From: Tipula vernalis
Lineage: Eukaryota; Arthropoda; Insecta; Diptera; Tipulidae
Direction of reading: 5' to 3'
Length of the DNA: 64,000 bases
NCBI GenBank assembly: GCA_958295665.1
Contig: OY282558.1
Coordinates: forward strand, 18,847,409-18,911,408
The notes beneath the pieces were generated by a model. The model made no database searches, was not told the DNA's origin, and worked only from the letters and a program-made list of their open reading frames with translations. Position numbers and translations under genes: made by a program. This document shows positions 35,258-48,507 of this stretch, piece after piece. Within the stretch, counting starts at the first letter, position 1, and each line of letters begins with the position of its first letter.

Positions 35258-37259
35258 ATGGCCGGTGGACGACTTATACAGCAAAATGGTGAACACGAAG
35301 CTTTACGTCTGGAAATACAAAGACGTCGTGAAGAATATGCACGAAAACAACAAGTGGATTATTCTCATGTATTTCGGTAAGTAATTCTCGACGACATTTC
35401 AATGTTCTTCATTTTGATTAATTTATAAATATTTGGTTTTATAGAAAAAAGTCACGATTTGAAATGATAAGATTGTCGTTCATTATATTGGGGATTGAAG
35501 TTGCTTATGCCGCTGAGACTGCTTTCGTGTCGCCAATTTTATTAGAAATTGGTATACCACATCAAGTAAGTGTACTTTTTGTTTTTTTTATTTTTTTGTT
35601 TAAGATAACAAAAATAAATTATCTTTTAATTAAGTTACGTACTAATTCATAAACCTTTTTGGAAAATATTCAAATTTACAAGATATGGTCGATAGGGTGT
35701 TAAATATTTTTTTGTTTCTTTTTAAGGATATGTCACTCGTTTGGGGCCTTTCCCCGCTTATTGGATTCTTCCTAGCACCAATCCTTGGCTCAATCAGTGA
35801 TCGTTGTCGCATTGACCTTGGACGTCGCAGGCCATTCATTATGTTACTTTCGGTTGGTATTTTAATTGGACTCTTCTTGGTACCGTGGGGCACAACAATC
35901 GGGAGATGGTTTGGTGATGAAATTGATGTGCTGGCAGAAGAAGCGGAAGAAATAATTAAAAGTTTAAATGGTACCATGGTACTGACAGACAACGACTTAG
36001 ACTTGGATTCATCATCGGATTCTAGTGAAGAAAGTGATAGTGATATACGTGTATGGGCTGCTGTTTTCACAATCATTGGAGTAATCCTACTCGATTTGGA
36101 TGCAGATACTTGCCAAACGCCGTCTCGGGCATACTTACTCGATGTTAGTGTACCAAATGATCATGCAAAATGTTTAAGTACATTTTCGGTTATGGCCGGT
36201 GTAGGTGGCTGTATTGGTTATGGTCTTGGTGCTATTAATTGGGATTATGTTGGAATTGGCGACTTTTTTGGTGGAAATATTCAAACAGTATTTGCCATTG
36301 TAACGGTATTATTCTGCTTAAGTTTTGCATTTACGGTAACAAGCTTTCGGGAAATACCACTACCATTACTCGAAAAAGATGAATTATTGCGACCAGTAAC
36401 TCAGGTTGCAGTGAAAAAAGAGCTCGAACACAAATCGCTAAATAATAAAAATGTAAAAGATCCCGAAAAGATGATAATCCAGGATGATGAAGAAGAAGAA
36501 GCCGTCTCTCTAGGTGAATACCTAAAGAGTATAGTGTACATGCCCAAATCAATTCGAATTTTATGTCTAACAAATTTATTCTGCTGGATGGCTCATCTAT
36601 GTTACTGCCTTTATTTTACCACATTTGTGGGGGAAGTCGTATTCGGCGGGAATCCAAGTGTAAGTTATATTTATTTATGTATAACATTTTACGCACAACT
36701 AACAAAATATTTTTTTTTTCATCAGGCCGATTCAAACACCTTAGGACATAATCTTTTCGAAGAGGGGGTTCGGTTTGGATGTGCCGGACTATCTATCTAC
36801 GCAATTTCCTGCTCTGGATACTCATGGGTGATTGAGAAATTACTCAAGAAATATAAAATAAAATATGTCTATATTGGAAGCATCGTACTATTCTCAATTG
36901 GTATGCTTCTCTTAGCACTATTCCCAACCAAACCACTTGTATTAATACTAAGTACTGCAGCCGGTATTATATACGCAGTCATCTTTACAATCCCTTTTAT
37001 TTTAATATCAAGATACCACTCGAAAAATTCATTCAAATCAGTAAAGGGGGAAAGTGTCCAGTCGACAGAGACACGTGGTTTAGGCACAGACATTGCAATT
37101 GTGGGCAGTATGATTTTCGTTGCACAAATTATTACATCGTTGACGGTTGGTAATTTGATTGATCTTCTGGATACAGCAACGGCAGCTATTTATGTGTCAT
37201 CGTTTACAGGATTTTGTGCAGCTGGATCTGCATTCTTTGTGTTATATTTAGAAGGCTAA
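35258..37259 (+). CDS. SLC45-family proton-coupled sugar transporter, four exons
   Basis: A predicted 12-helix major facilitator protein of the SLC45 group (relatives of plant sucrose symporters and vertebrate MATP), moving sugar with protons across a membrane. Exons: 35258-35376, 35445-35565, 35727-36659 and 36726-37259. All introns are GT-AG (68, 161 and 66 bp), and the total is 1707 nt, 568 residues. Visible features: a cytoplasmic N terminus rich in Arg/Glu; helix 1 (LSFIILGIEVAYAAETAFVS); helix 2; the family signature SDRCRIDLGRRRPF; an acidic Ser-rich loop (LDLDSSSDSSEESDSD) before helix 4; DADTCQTPSRAYLLD; and a long acidic central loop before helix 7 (LCLTNLFCWMAHLCYCLYFT). The start at 35258 is chosen because a strong acceptor (TTTCTAG) ends at 35232 just upstream. 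An in-frame ATG at 35117 would add 47 basic residues and lies before that acceptor. ATTAAA at 37281 is a possible polyadenylation signal. No defect is seen. Confidence 0.92.
36660..36725 (+). other. 66-bp stop-free in-frame intron of the SLC45-type gene
   Basis: The donor AGT|GTAAGT and acceptor TTCATCAG|GCC bound 66 bp (22 codons) with no stop codon. Splicing joins NPS to ADSNTLG at the extracellular side after helix 7. Retention would insert 22 residues (VSYIYLCITFYAQ...) without a frameshift. The perfect donor and the poly-T tract before CAG favour a true intron. Confidence 0.8.
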
Positions 37260-37489
37260 TTTATTTATATATGTATGTGTATTAAATAGTATTATTTTAA
37301 TTTTAGGCTAGGTAGGTTTTTTTTTATGAATATAAGGACAAAAAATCAAAATACAATATTTTTGCAAGAAAACTAAGCGTTTTATTATTTCTAATGTCCT
37401 GATTAAAAATTCCATATATTGAAGAATTTAAAATACAAATTTTCGATAATACTTTATTCAAATACCTCTATTTCTTGCGCTTGGGAGTG
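37260..37489. other. 3' flank of the transporter gene
   Basis: AT-rich, with a candidate ATTAAA polyadenylation signal 22 nt after the stop. Nothing else was recognised before the BEL/Pao relic. Confidence 0.4.
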
Positions 37490-38234
37490 CAGGAAGGCTG
37501 ATCAGTCATTTTGAGGCACTAGGTGAGAATTACCAAGATGCAAAACCATTGCTTGAAGTTCCAGCAAAAGTCCACATTGGATGATGTAAAATGTGTTTGA
37601 AACAGTTCCACGTACAATGTTAAAACGCTACAAGTTAGTTTGTAAGGAAGGCCATCACACGCTGTTGCATACAAACATTACAGCACCAAATGAGTTAGCA
37701 AATAGGCTTTTCAATAACAACTCATCTAAAGAACAAATCGGAAACCTCTAATAGGAACACGTACCAACCAGCAACATAAGAAACCACCATCCAGAACTTC
37801 TCCGAGTTCTAATAGGTTCCGGATAGGCTTCATTTATAACTGAGGAAGTCGCCAAAAAGATAAACATAGGGAGTATAAACACGAATGAAGAAGTTAGAGC
37901 ATAAATCGAAGTACGGTTTCCGTTGACAGATGGCTAGCAACCTGTCGTATAGAACCACGGCTTTCATCAGATTTCTCTTTCTTAGTAAAGTATATAACAT
38001 CAAGTATAACAGTCTCTACCCGAACAACACTTCGATAGCAGACCATGGAGCCATTTAAATGATCTCCTATGTGCTTATCCAAACTACAACCAACCAAGCA
38101 AGGTGGATCTTATTAGGTGCAGATTATTTTACTCATATCTTAATGAACCAAATTATAAAAGAGAATTAGTGAGAACCAATCGCGCAAGAGACCGAGCTAG
38201 GATGGATCATTTTTGTTTGCATCTCAAAGAAGAG
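37490..38234 (+). pseudogene. BEL/Pao LTR-retrotransposon relic (gag end and protease)
   Basis: Degraded plus-strand fragments lie in BEL/Pao order. They are a possible gag segment (LISHFEALGE...PLLE, about 37500-37550), half of a zinc knuckle (LVCKEGHHTLLH, about 37637-37672), the protease region (LLRVLIGSG, stop, ASFITEEVAKKINI, about 37797-37868) and the downstream block HLNDLLCAYPNYNQPSKVDL (about 38050-38112). In intact elements these are the CCHC knuckle, the aspartic protease motif DSGSQxSFITEE and the L-x-x-P-x-F-x-x-P-x-K-I-D-L block. Here the active-site Asp reads as Gly in a Ser-Gly context, and stops interrupt it. The last readable residues run straight into the first satellite monomer. 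Confidence 0.75.
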
Positions 38235-41200
38235 GTCACGGCAATAACAGGTCCCGAAACCTATTGATAGAGGTAATAACCATCGTAATCGGACCATTTT
38301 AGATTTTTGCCGCCCAAAAACTTGTGGCCTATAGCACAGTTGATTTTCAATAAAATTGAATTTTCTAAGAAACGTTTAGAAATAATCGAGCAATCAAAAT
38401 GAAAATTGTCACAGCAATTACAGGTCCCAAAACCTATTGATAGAGGTATCAACCATCGTAATCGGACCATTTTAGATTTTTGCCGCCCAAAAACTTGTGG
38501 GCTATAGCACAGTTGATTTTCAATAAAATTGAATTTTCTAAGAAACGTTTAGAAATAATCGAGCAATCAAAATGAAAATTGTCACAGCAATTACAGGTCC
38601 CAAAACCTATTGATAGAGGTATCAACCATCGTAATCGGACCATTTTAGATTTTTGCCGCCCAAAAACTTGTGGGCTATAGCACAGTTGATTTTCAATAAA
38701 ATTGAATTTTCCAAGAAACGTTTAGAAATAATCGAGCAATCAAAATGAAAATTGTCACAGCAATAACAGGTCCCGAAACCTATTGATAGAGGTATCAACC
38801 ATCGTAATCGGACCATTTTAGATTTTTGCCGCCCAAAAACTTGTGGGCTATAGCACAGTTATTTTTCAATAAAATTGAATTTTCTAAGAAACGTTTAGAA
38901 ATAATCGAGCAATCAAAATGAAAATTGTCACAGCAATTACAGGTCCCAAAACCTATTGATAGAGGTATCAACCATCGTAATCGGACCATTTTAGATTTTT
39001 GCCGCCCAAAAACTTGTGGGCTATAGCACAGTTGATTTTCAATAAAATTGAATTTTCTAAGAAACGTCTAGAAATAATCGAGCAATCAAAATGAAAATTG
39101 TCACAGCAATTACAGGTCCCAAAACCTATTGATAGAGGTATCAACCATCGTAATCGGACCATTTTAGATTTTTGCCGCCCAAAAACTTGTGGGCTATAGC
39201 ACAGTTGATTTTCAATAAAATTGAATTTTCTAAGAAACGTTTAGAAATAATCGAGCAATCAAAATGAAAATTGTCACAGCAATTACAGGTCCCAAAACCT
39301 ATTGATAGAGGTATCAACCATCGTAATCGGACCATTTTAGATTTTTGCCGCCCAAAAACTTGTGGCCTATAGCACAGTTGATTTTCAATAAAATTGAATT
39401 TTCCAAGAAACGTTTAGAAATAATCGAGCAATCAAAATGAAAATTGTCACAGCAATTACAGGTCCCAAAACCTATTGATAGAGGTATCAACCATCGTAAT
39501 CGGACCATTTTAGATTTTTGCCGCCCAAAAACTTGTGGGCTATAGCACAGTTGATTTTCAATAAAATTGAATTTTCTAAGAAACGTTTAGAAATAATCGA
39601 GCAATCAAAATGAAAATTGTCACAGCAATTACAGGTCCCGAAACCTATTGATAGAGGTATCAACCATCGTAATCGGACCATTTTAAATTTTTGCCGCCCA
39701 AAAACTTGTGGCCTATAGCACAGTTGATTTTCAATAAAATTGAATTTTCTAAGAAACGTTTAGAAATAATCGAGCAATCAAAATGAAAATTGTCACAGCA
39801 ATTACAGGTCCCAAAACCTATTGATAGAGGTATCAACCATCGTAATCGGACCATTTTAGATTTTTGCCGCCCAAAAACTTGTGGCCTATAGCACAGTTGA
39901 TTTTCAATAAAATTGAATTTTCCAAGAAACGTTTAGAAATAATCGAGCAATCAAAATGAAAATTGTCACAGCAATTACAGGTCCCAAAACCTATTGATAG
40001 AGGTATAAACCATCGTAATCGGACCATTTTAGATTTTTGCCGCCCAAAAACTTGTGGGCTATAGCACAGTTGATTTTCAATAAAATTGAATTTTCTAAGA
40101 AACGTTTAGAAATAATCGAGCAATCAAAATGAAAATTGTCACAGCAATTACAGGTCCCGAAACCTATTGATAGAGGTATCAACCATCGTAATCGGACCAT
40201 TTTAAATTTTTGCCGCCCAAAAACTTGTGGCCTATAGCACAGTTGATTTTCAATAAAATTGAATTTTCTAAGAAACGTTTAGAAATAATCGAGCAATCAA
40301 AATGAAAATTGTCACAGCAATTACAGGTCCCAAAACCTATTGATAGAGGTATCAACCATCGTAATCGGACCATTTTAGATTTTTGCCGCCCAAAAACTTG
40401 TGGGCTATAGCACAGTTGATTTTCAATAAAATTGAATTTTCTAAGAAACGTTTAGAAATAATCGAGCAATCAAAATGAAAATTGTCACAGCAATTACAGG
40501 TCCCGAAACCTATTGATAGAGGTATCAACCATCGTAATCGGACCATTTTAGATTTTTGCCGCCCAAAAACTTGTGGGCTATAGCACAGTTGATTTTCAAT
40601 AAAATTGAATTTTCTAAGAAACGTTTAGAAATAATCGAGCAATCAAAATGAAAATTGTCACAGCAATAACAGGTCCCGAAACCTATTGATAGAGGTATCA
40701 ACCATCGTAATCGGACCATTTCAGATTTTTGCCGCCCAAAAACTTGTGGCCTATAGCACAGTTGATTTTCAATAAAATTGAATTTTCTAAGAAACGTTTA
40801 GAAATAATCGAGCAATCAAAATGAAAATTGTCACAGCAATAACAGCTCCCGAAACCTATTGATAGAGGTATCAACCATCGTAATCGGACCATTTTAGATT
40901 TTTGCCGCCCAAAAACTTGTGGGCTATAGCACAGTTGATTTTCAATAAAATTGAATTTTCTAAGAAACGTTTAGAAATAATCGAGCAATCAAAATGAAAA
41001 TTGTCACAGCAATTACAGGTCCCGAAACCTATTGATAGAGGTATCAACCATCGTAATCGGACCATTTTAGATTTTTGCCGCCCAAAAACTTGTGGGCTAT
41101 AGCACAGTTGATTTTCAATAAAATTGAATTTTCTAAGAAACGTTTAGAAATAATCGAGCAATCAAAATGAAAATTGTCACAGCAATAACAGGTTCCGAAA

Positions 41201-44200
41201 CCTATTGATAGAGGTATCAACCATCGTAATCGGACCATTTTAGATTTTTGCCGCCCAAAAACTTGTGGGCTATAGCACAGTTGATTTTCAATAAAATTGA
41301 ATTTTCTAAGAAACGTTTAGAAATAATCGAGCAATCAAAATGAAAATTGTCACAGCAATTACAGGTCCCAAAACCTATTGATAGAGGTATCAACCATCGT
41401 AATCGGACCATTTTAGATTTTTGCCGCCCAAAAACTTGTGGGCTATAGCACAGTTGATTTTCAATAAAATTGAATTTTCCAAGAAACGTTTAGAAATAAT
41501 CGAGCAATCAAAATGAAAATTGTCACAGCAATAACAGGTCCCGAAACCTATTGATAGAGGTATCAACCATCGTAATCGGACCATTTTAAATTTTTGCCGC
41601 CCAAAAACTTGTGGCCTATAGCACAGTTGATTTTCAATAAAATTGAATTTTCTAAGAAACGTTTAGAAATAATCGAGCAATCAAAATGAAAATTGTCACA
41701 GCAATTACAGGTCCCGAAACCTATTGATAGAGGTATCAACCATCGTAATCGGACCATTTTAGATTTTTGCCGCCCAAAAACTTGTGGGCTATAGCACAGT
41801 TGATTTTCAATAAAATTGAATTTTCTAAGAAACGTTTAGAAATAATCGAGCAATCAAAATGAAAATTGTCACAGCAATTACAGGTCCCGAAACCTATTGA
41901 TAGAGGTATCAACCATCGTAATCGGACCATTTTAGATTTTTGCCGCCCAAAAACTTGTGGGCTATAGCACAGTTGATTTTCAATAAAATTGAATTTTCTA
42001 AGAAACGTTTAGAAATAATCGAGCAATCAAAATGAAAATTGTCACAGCAATAACAGGTTCCGAAACCTATTGATAGAGGTATCAACCATCGTAATCGGAC
42101 CATTTTAGATTTTTGCCGCCCAAAAACTTGTGGGCTATAGCACAGTTGATTTTCAATAAAATTGAATTTTCTAAGAAACGTTTAGAAATAATCGAGCAAT
42201 CAAAATGAAAATTGTCACAGCAATTACAGGTCCCGAAACCTATTGATAGAGGTATCAACCATCGTAATCGGACCATTTTAGGTTTTTGCCGCCCAAAAAC
42301 TTGTGGGCTATAGCACAGTTGATTTTCAATAAAATTGAATTTTCTAAGAAACGTTTAGAAATAATCGAGCAATCAAAATGAAAATTGTCACAGCAATTAC
42401 AGGTCCCAAAATCTATTGATAGAGGTATCAACCATCGTAATCGGACCATTTTAGATTTTTGCCGCCCAAAAACTTGTGGGCTATAGCACAGTTGATTTTC
42501 AATAAAATTGAATTTTCTAAGTAACGTTTAGAAATAATCGAGCAATCAAAATGAAAATTGTCACAGCAATTACAGGTCCCAAAACCTATTGATAGAGGTA
42601 TCAACCATCGTAATCGGACCATTTTAGATTTTTGCCGCCCAAAAACTTGTGGGCTATAGCACAGTTGATTTTCAATAAAATTGAATTTTCTAAGAAACGT
42701 TTAGAAATAATCGAGCAATCAAAATGAAAATTGTCACAGCAATAACAGGTCCCGAAACCTATTGATAGAGGTATCAACCATCGTAATCGGACCATTTTAA
42801 ATTTTTGCCGCCCAAAAACTTGTGGCCTATAGCACAGTTGATTTTCAATAAAATTGAATTTTCTAAGAAACGTTTAGAAATAATCGAGCAATCAAAATGA
42901 AAATTGTCACAGCAATTACAGGTCCCGAAACCTATTGATAGAGGTATCAACCATCGTAATCGGACCATTTTAGATTTTTGCCGCCCAAAAACTTGTGGGC
43001 TATAGCACAGTTGATTTTCAATAAAATTGAATTTTCTAAGAAACGTTTAGAAATAATCGAGCAATCAAAATGAAAATTGTCACAGCAATAACAGGTCCCG
43101 AAACCTATTGATAGAGGTATCAACCATCGTAATCGGACCATTTTCAATTTTTGCCGCCCAAAAACTTGTGGCCTATAGCACAGTTAATTTTCAATAAAAT
43201 TGAATTTTCTAAGAAACGTTTAGAAATAATCGAGCAATCAAAATGAAAATTGTCACAGCAATAACAGGTCCCGAAACCTTTTGATAGAGGTATCAACCAT
43301 CGTAATCGGACCATTTTAGATTTTTGCCGCCCAAAAACTTGTGGGCTATAGCACAGTTGATTTTCAATAAAATTGAATTTTCTAAGAAACGTTTAGAAAT
43401 AATCGAGCAATCAAAATGAAAATTGTCACAGCAATTACAGGTCCCGAAACCTATTGATAGAGGTATCAACCATCGTAATCGGACCATTTTAAATTTTTGC
43501 CTCCCAAAAACTTGTGGCCTATAGCACAGTTGATTTTCAATAAAACTGAATTTTCTAAGAAACGTTTATAGAAATAATCGAGCAATCAAAATGAAAATTG
43601 TCACAGCAATTACAAGTCCCAAAACCTATTGATAGAGGTATCAACCATCGTAATCGGACCATTTTAGATTTTTGCCGCCCAAAAACTTGTGGGCTATAGC
43701 ACAGTTGATTTTCAATAAAATTGAATTTTCTAAGAAACGTTTAGAAATAATCGAGCAATCAAAATGAAAATTGTCACAGCAATTACAGGTCCCGAAACCT
43801 ATTGATAGAGGTATCAACCATCGTAATCGGACCATTTTAAATTTTTGCCGCCCAAAAACTTGTGGGCTATAGCACAGTTAATTTTTTAATAAAATTGAAT
43901 TTTCTAAGAAACGTTTAGAAATAATCGAGCAATCAAAATGAAAATTGTCACAGCAATAACAGGTCCCGAAACCTTTTGATAGAGGACCCAACCATCGTAA
44001 TCGGACCATTTTAGATTTTTGCCGCCCAAAAACTTGTGGTGTATAGCACAGTTGATTTTCAATAAAATTGAATTTTCTAAGAAACGTTTAGAAATAATCG
44101 AGCAATCAAAATGAAAATTGTCACAGCAATTACAGGTCCCAAAACCTATTGATAGAGGTATCAACCATCGTAATCGGACCATTTTAGATTTTTGCCGCCC

Positions 44201-45544
44201 AAAAACTTGTGGGCTATAGCACAGTTGATTTTCAATAAAATTGAATTTTCTAAGAAACGTTTAGAAATAATCGAGCAATCAAAATAAAAATTGTCACAGC
44301 AATTACAGGTCCCAAAACCTATTGATAGAGGTATCAACCATCGTAATCGGACCATTTTAGATTTTTGCCGCCCAAAAACTTGTGGGCTATAGCACAGTTG
44401 ATTTTCAATAAAATTGAATTTTCTAAGAAACGTTTAGAAATAATCGAGCAATCAAAATGAAAATTGTCACAGCAATTACAGGTCCCAAAACCTATTGATA
44501 GAGGTATCAACCATCGTAATCGGACCATTTTAGATTTTTGCCGCCCAAAAACTTGTGGGCTATAGCACAGTTGATTTTCAATAAAATTGAATTTTCTAAG
44601 AAACGTTTAGAAATAATCGAGCAATCAAAATGAAAATTGTCACAGCAATAACAGGTCCCGAAACCTTTTGATAGAGGTATCAACCATCGTAATCGGACCA
44701 TTTTAGATTTTTGCCGCCCAAAAACTTGTGGGCTATAGCACAGTTGATTTTTAATAAAATTAAATTTTCTAAGAAACGTTTAGAAATAATCGAGCAATCA
44801 AAATGAAAATTGTCACAGCAATTACAGGTCCCAAAACCTATTGATAGAGGTATCAACCATCGTAATCGGACCATTTTAGATTTTTGCCGCCCAAAAACTT
44901 GTGGGCTATAGCACAGTTGATTTTTAATAAAATTGAATTTTCTAAGAAACGTTTAGAAATAATCGAGCAATCAAAATGAAAATTGTCACAGCAATTACAG
45001 GTCCCAAAACCTATTGATAGAGGTATCAACCATCGTAATCGGACCATTTTAGATTTTTGCCGCCCAAAAACTTGTGGGCTATAGCACAGTTGATTTTCAA
45101 TAAAATTGAATTTTCTAAGAAACGTTTAGAAATAATCGAGCAATCAAAATGAAAATTGTCACAGCAATTACAGGTCCCAAAACCTATTGATAGAGGTATC
45201 AACCATCGTAATCGGACCATTTTAGATTTTTGCCGCCCAAAAACTTGTGGGCTATAGCACAGTTGATTTTCAATAAAATTGAATTTTCTAAGAAACGTTT
45301 AGAAATAATCGAGCAATCAAAATGAAAATTGTCACAGCAATTACAGGTCCCAAAACCTATTGATAGAGGTATCAACCATCGTAATCGGACCATTTTAGAT
45401 TTTTGCCGCCCAAAAACTTGTGGGCTATAGCACAGTTGATTTTTAATAAAATTGAATTTTCTAAGAAACGTTTAGAAATAATCGAGCAATCAAAATGAAA
45501 ATTGTCACAGCAATTACAGGTCCCAAAACCTATTGATAGAGGTA

Positions 45545-48507
45545 TCAACCATCGTAATCGGACCATTTTAGATTTTTGCCGCCCAAAAACTTGTGGGCTA
45601 TAGCACAGTTGATTTTCAATAAAATTGAATTTTCTAAGAAACGTTTAGAAATAATCAAGCAATCAAAATGAAAATTGTCACAGCAATTACAGGTCCCAAA
45701 ACCTATTGATAGAGGTATCAACCATCGTAATCGGACCATTTTAGATTTTTGCCGCCCAAAAACTTGTGGGCTATAGCACAGTTGATTTTTAATAAAATTG
45801 AATTTTCTAAGAAACGTTTAGAAATAATCGAGCAATCAAAATGAAAATTGTCACAGCAATTACAGGTCCCAAAACCTATTGATAGAGGTATCAACCATCG
45901 TAATCGGACCATTTTAGATTTTTGCCGCCCAAAAACTTGTGGGCTATAGCACAGTTGATTTTTAATAAAATTGAATTTTCTAAGAAACGTTTAGAAATAA
46001 TCGAGCAATCAAAATGAAAATTGTCACAGCAATTACAGGTCCCAAAACCTATTGATAGAGGTATCAACCATCGTAATCGGACCATTTTAGATTTTTGCCG
46101 CCCAAAAACTTGTGGGCTATAGCACAGTTGATTTTCAATAAAATTGAATTTTCTAAGAAACGTTTAGAAATAATCGAGCAATCAAAATGAAAATTGTCAC
46201 AGCAATTACAGGTCCCAAAACCTATTGATAGAGGTATCAACCATCGTAATCGGACCATTTTAGATTTTTGCCGCCCAAAAACTTGTGGGCTATAGCACAG
46301 TTGATTTTTAATAAAATTGAATTTTCTAAGAAACGTTTAGAAATAATCGAGCAATCAAAATGAAAATTGTCACAGCAATTACAGGTCCCAAAACCTATTG
46401 ATAGAGGTATCAACCATCGTAATCGGACCATTTTAGATTTTTGCCGCCCAAAAACTTGTGGGCTATAGCACAGTTGATTTTCAATAAAATTGAATTTTCT
46501 AAGAAACGTTTAGAAATAATCAAGCAATCAAAATGAAAATTGTCACAGCAATTACAGGTCCCAAAACCTATTGATAGAGGTATCAACCATCGTAATCGGA
46601 CCATTTTAGATTTTTGCCGCCCAAAAACTTGTGGGCTATAGCACAGTTGATTTTTAATAAAATTGAATTTTCTAAGAAACGTTTAGAAATAATCGAGCAA
46701 TCAAAATGAAAATTGTCACAGCAATTACAGGTCCCAAAACCTATTGATAGAGGTATCAACCATCGTAATCGGACCATTTTAGATTTTTGCCGCCCAAAAA
46801 CTTGTGGGCTATAGCACAGTTGATTTTCAATAAAATTGAATTTTCTAAGAAACGTTTAGAAATAATCAAGCAATCAAAATGAAAATTGTCACAGCAATTA
46901 CAGGTCCCAAAACCTATTGATAGAGGTATCAACCATCGTAATCGGACCATTTTAGATTTTTGCCGCCCAAAAACTTGTGGGCTATAGCACAGTTGATTTT
47001 TAATAAAATTGAATTTTCTAAGAAACGTTTAGAAATAATCGAGCAATCAAAATGAAAATTGTCACAGCAATTACAGGTCCCAAAACCTATTGATAGAGGT
47101 ATCAACCATCGTAATCGGACCATTTTAGATTTTTGCCGCCCAAAAACTTGTGGGCTATAGCACAGTTGATTTTTAATAAAATTGAATTTTCTAAGAAACG
47201 TTTAGAAATAATCGAGCAATCAAAATGAAAATTGTCACAGCAATTACAGGTCCCAAAACCTATTGATAGAGGTATCAACCATCGTAATCGGACCATTTTA
47301 GATTTTTGCCGCCCAAAAACTTGTGGGCTATAGCACAGTTGATTTTTAATAAAATTGAATTTTCTAAGAAACGTTTAGAAATAATCGAGCAATCAAAATG
47401 AAAATTGTCACAGCAATTACAGGTCCCAAAACCTATTGATAGAGGTATCAACCATCGTAATCGGACCATTTTAGATTTTTGCCGCCCAAAAACTTGTGGG
47501 CTATAGCACAGTTGATTTTCAATAAAATTGAATTTTCTAAGAAACGTTTAGAAATAATCAAGCAATCAAAATGAAAATTGTCACAGCAATTACAGGTCCC
47601 AAAACCTATTGATAGAGGTATCAACCATCGTAATCGGACCATTTTAGATTTTTGCCGCCCAAAAACTTGTGGGCTATAGCACAGTTGATTTTTAATAAAA
47701 TTGAATTTTCTAAGAAACGTTTAGAAATAATCGAGCAATCAAAATGAAAATTGTCACAGCAATTACAGGTCCCAAAACCTATTGATAGAGGTATCAACCA
47801 TCGTAATCGGACCATTTTAGATTTTTGCCGCCCAAAAACTTGTGGGCTATAGCACAGTTGATTTTCAATAAAATTGAATTTTCTAAGAAACGTTTAGAAA
47901 TAATCAAGCAATCAAAATGAAAATTGTCACAGCAATTACAGGTCCCAAAACCTATTGATAGAGGTATCAACCATCGTAATCGGACCATTTTAGATTTTTG
48001 CCGCCCAAAAACTTGTGGGCTATAGCACAGTTGATTTTTAATAAAATTGAATTTTCTAAGAAACGTTTAGAAATAATCGAGCAATCAAAATGAAAATTGT
48101 CACAGCAATTACAGGTCCCAAAACCTATTGATAGAGGTATCAACCATCGTAATCGGACCATTTTAGATTTTTGCCGCCCAAAAACTTGTGGGCTATAGCA
48201 CAGTTGATTTTTAATAAAATTGAATTTTCTAAGAAACGTTTAGAAATAATCGAGCAATCAAAATGAAAATTGTCACAGCAATTACAGGTCCCAAAACCTA
48301 TTGATAGAGGTATCAACCATCGTAATCGGACCATTTTAGATTTTTGCCGCCCAAAAACTTGTGGGCTATAGCACAGTTGATTTTCAATAAAATTGAATTT
48401 TCTAAGAAACGTTTAGAAATAATCGAGCAATCAAAATGAAAATTGTCACAGCAATTACAGGTCCCAAAACCTATTGATAGAGGTATCAACCATCGTAATC
48501 GGACCAT
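45545..48507. repeat. Satellite sub-block with 6-monomer periodicity
   Basis: All monomers here are of the ATTACAGG/CCCAAAACC type. The variant ATCAAGC (for ATCGAGC) occurs in monomers whose frames start at 45545, 46410, 46756, 47448 and 47794, always together with TTTTCAAT. The pair 46410/46756 repeats at 47448/47794, a shift of 1038 bp or exactly six monomers. Surrounding monomers mostly carry TTTTTAAT. Confidence 0.8.

Noticed and set aside
35642..36076. 144-codon minus-strand frame inside the transporter
   Set aside because: Antisense shadow of the acidic loop and helices of the transporter; Ser-rich only because of the codons opposite.
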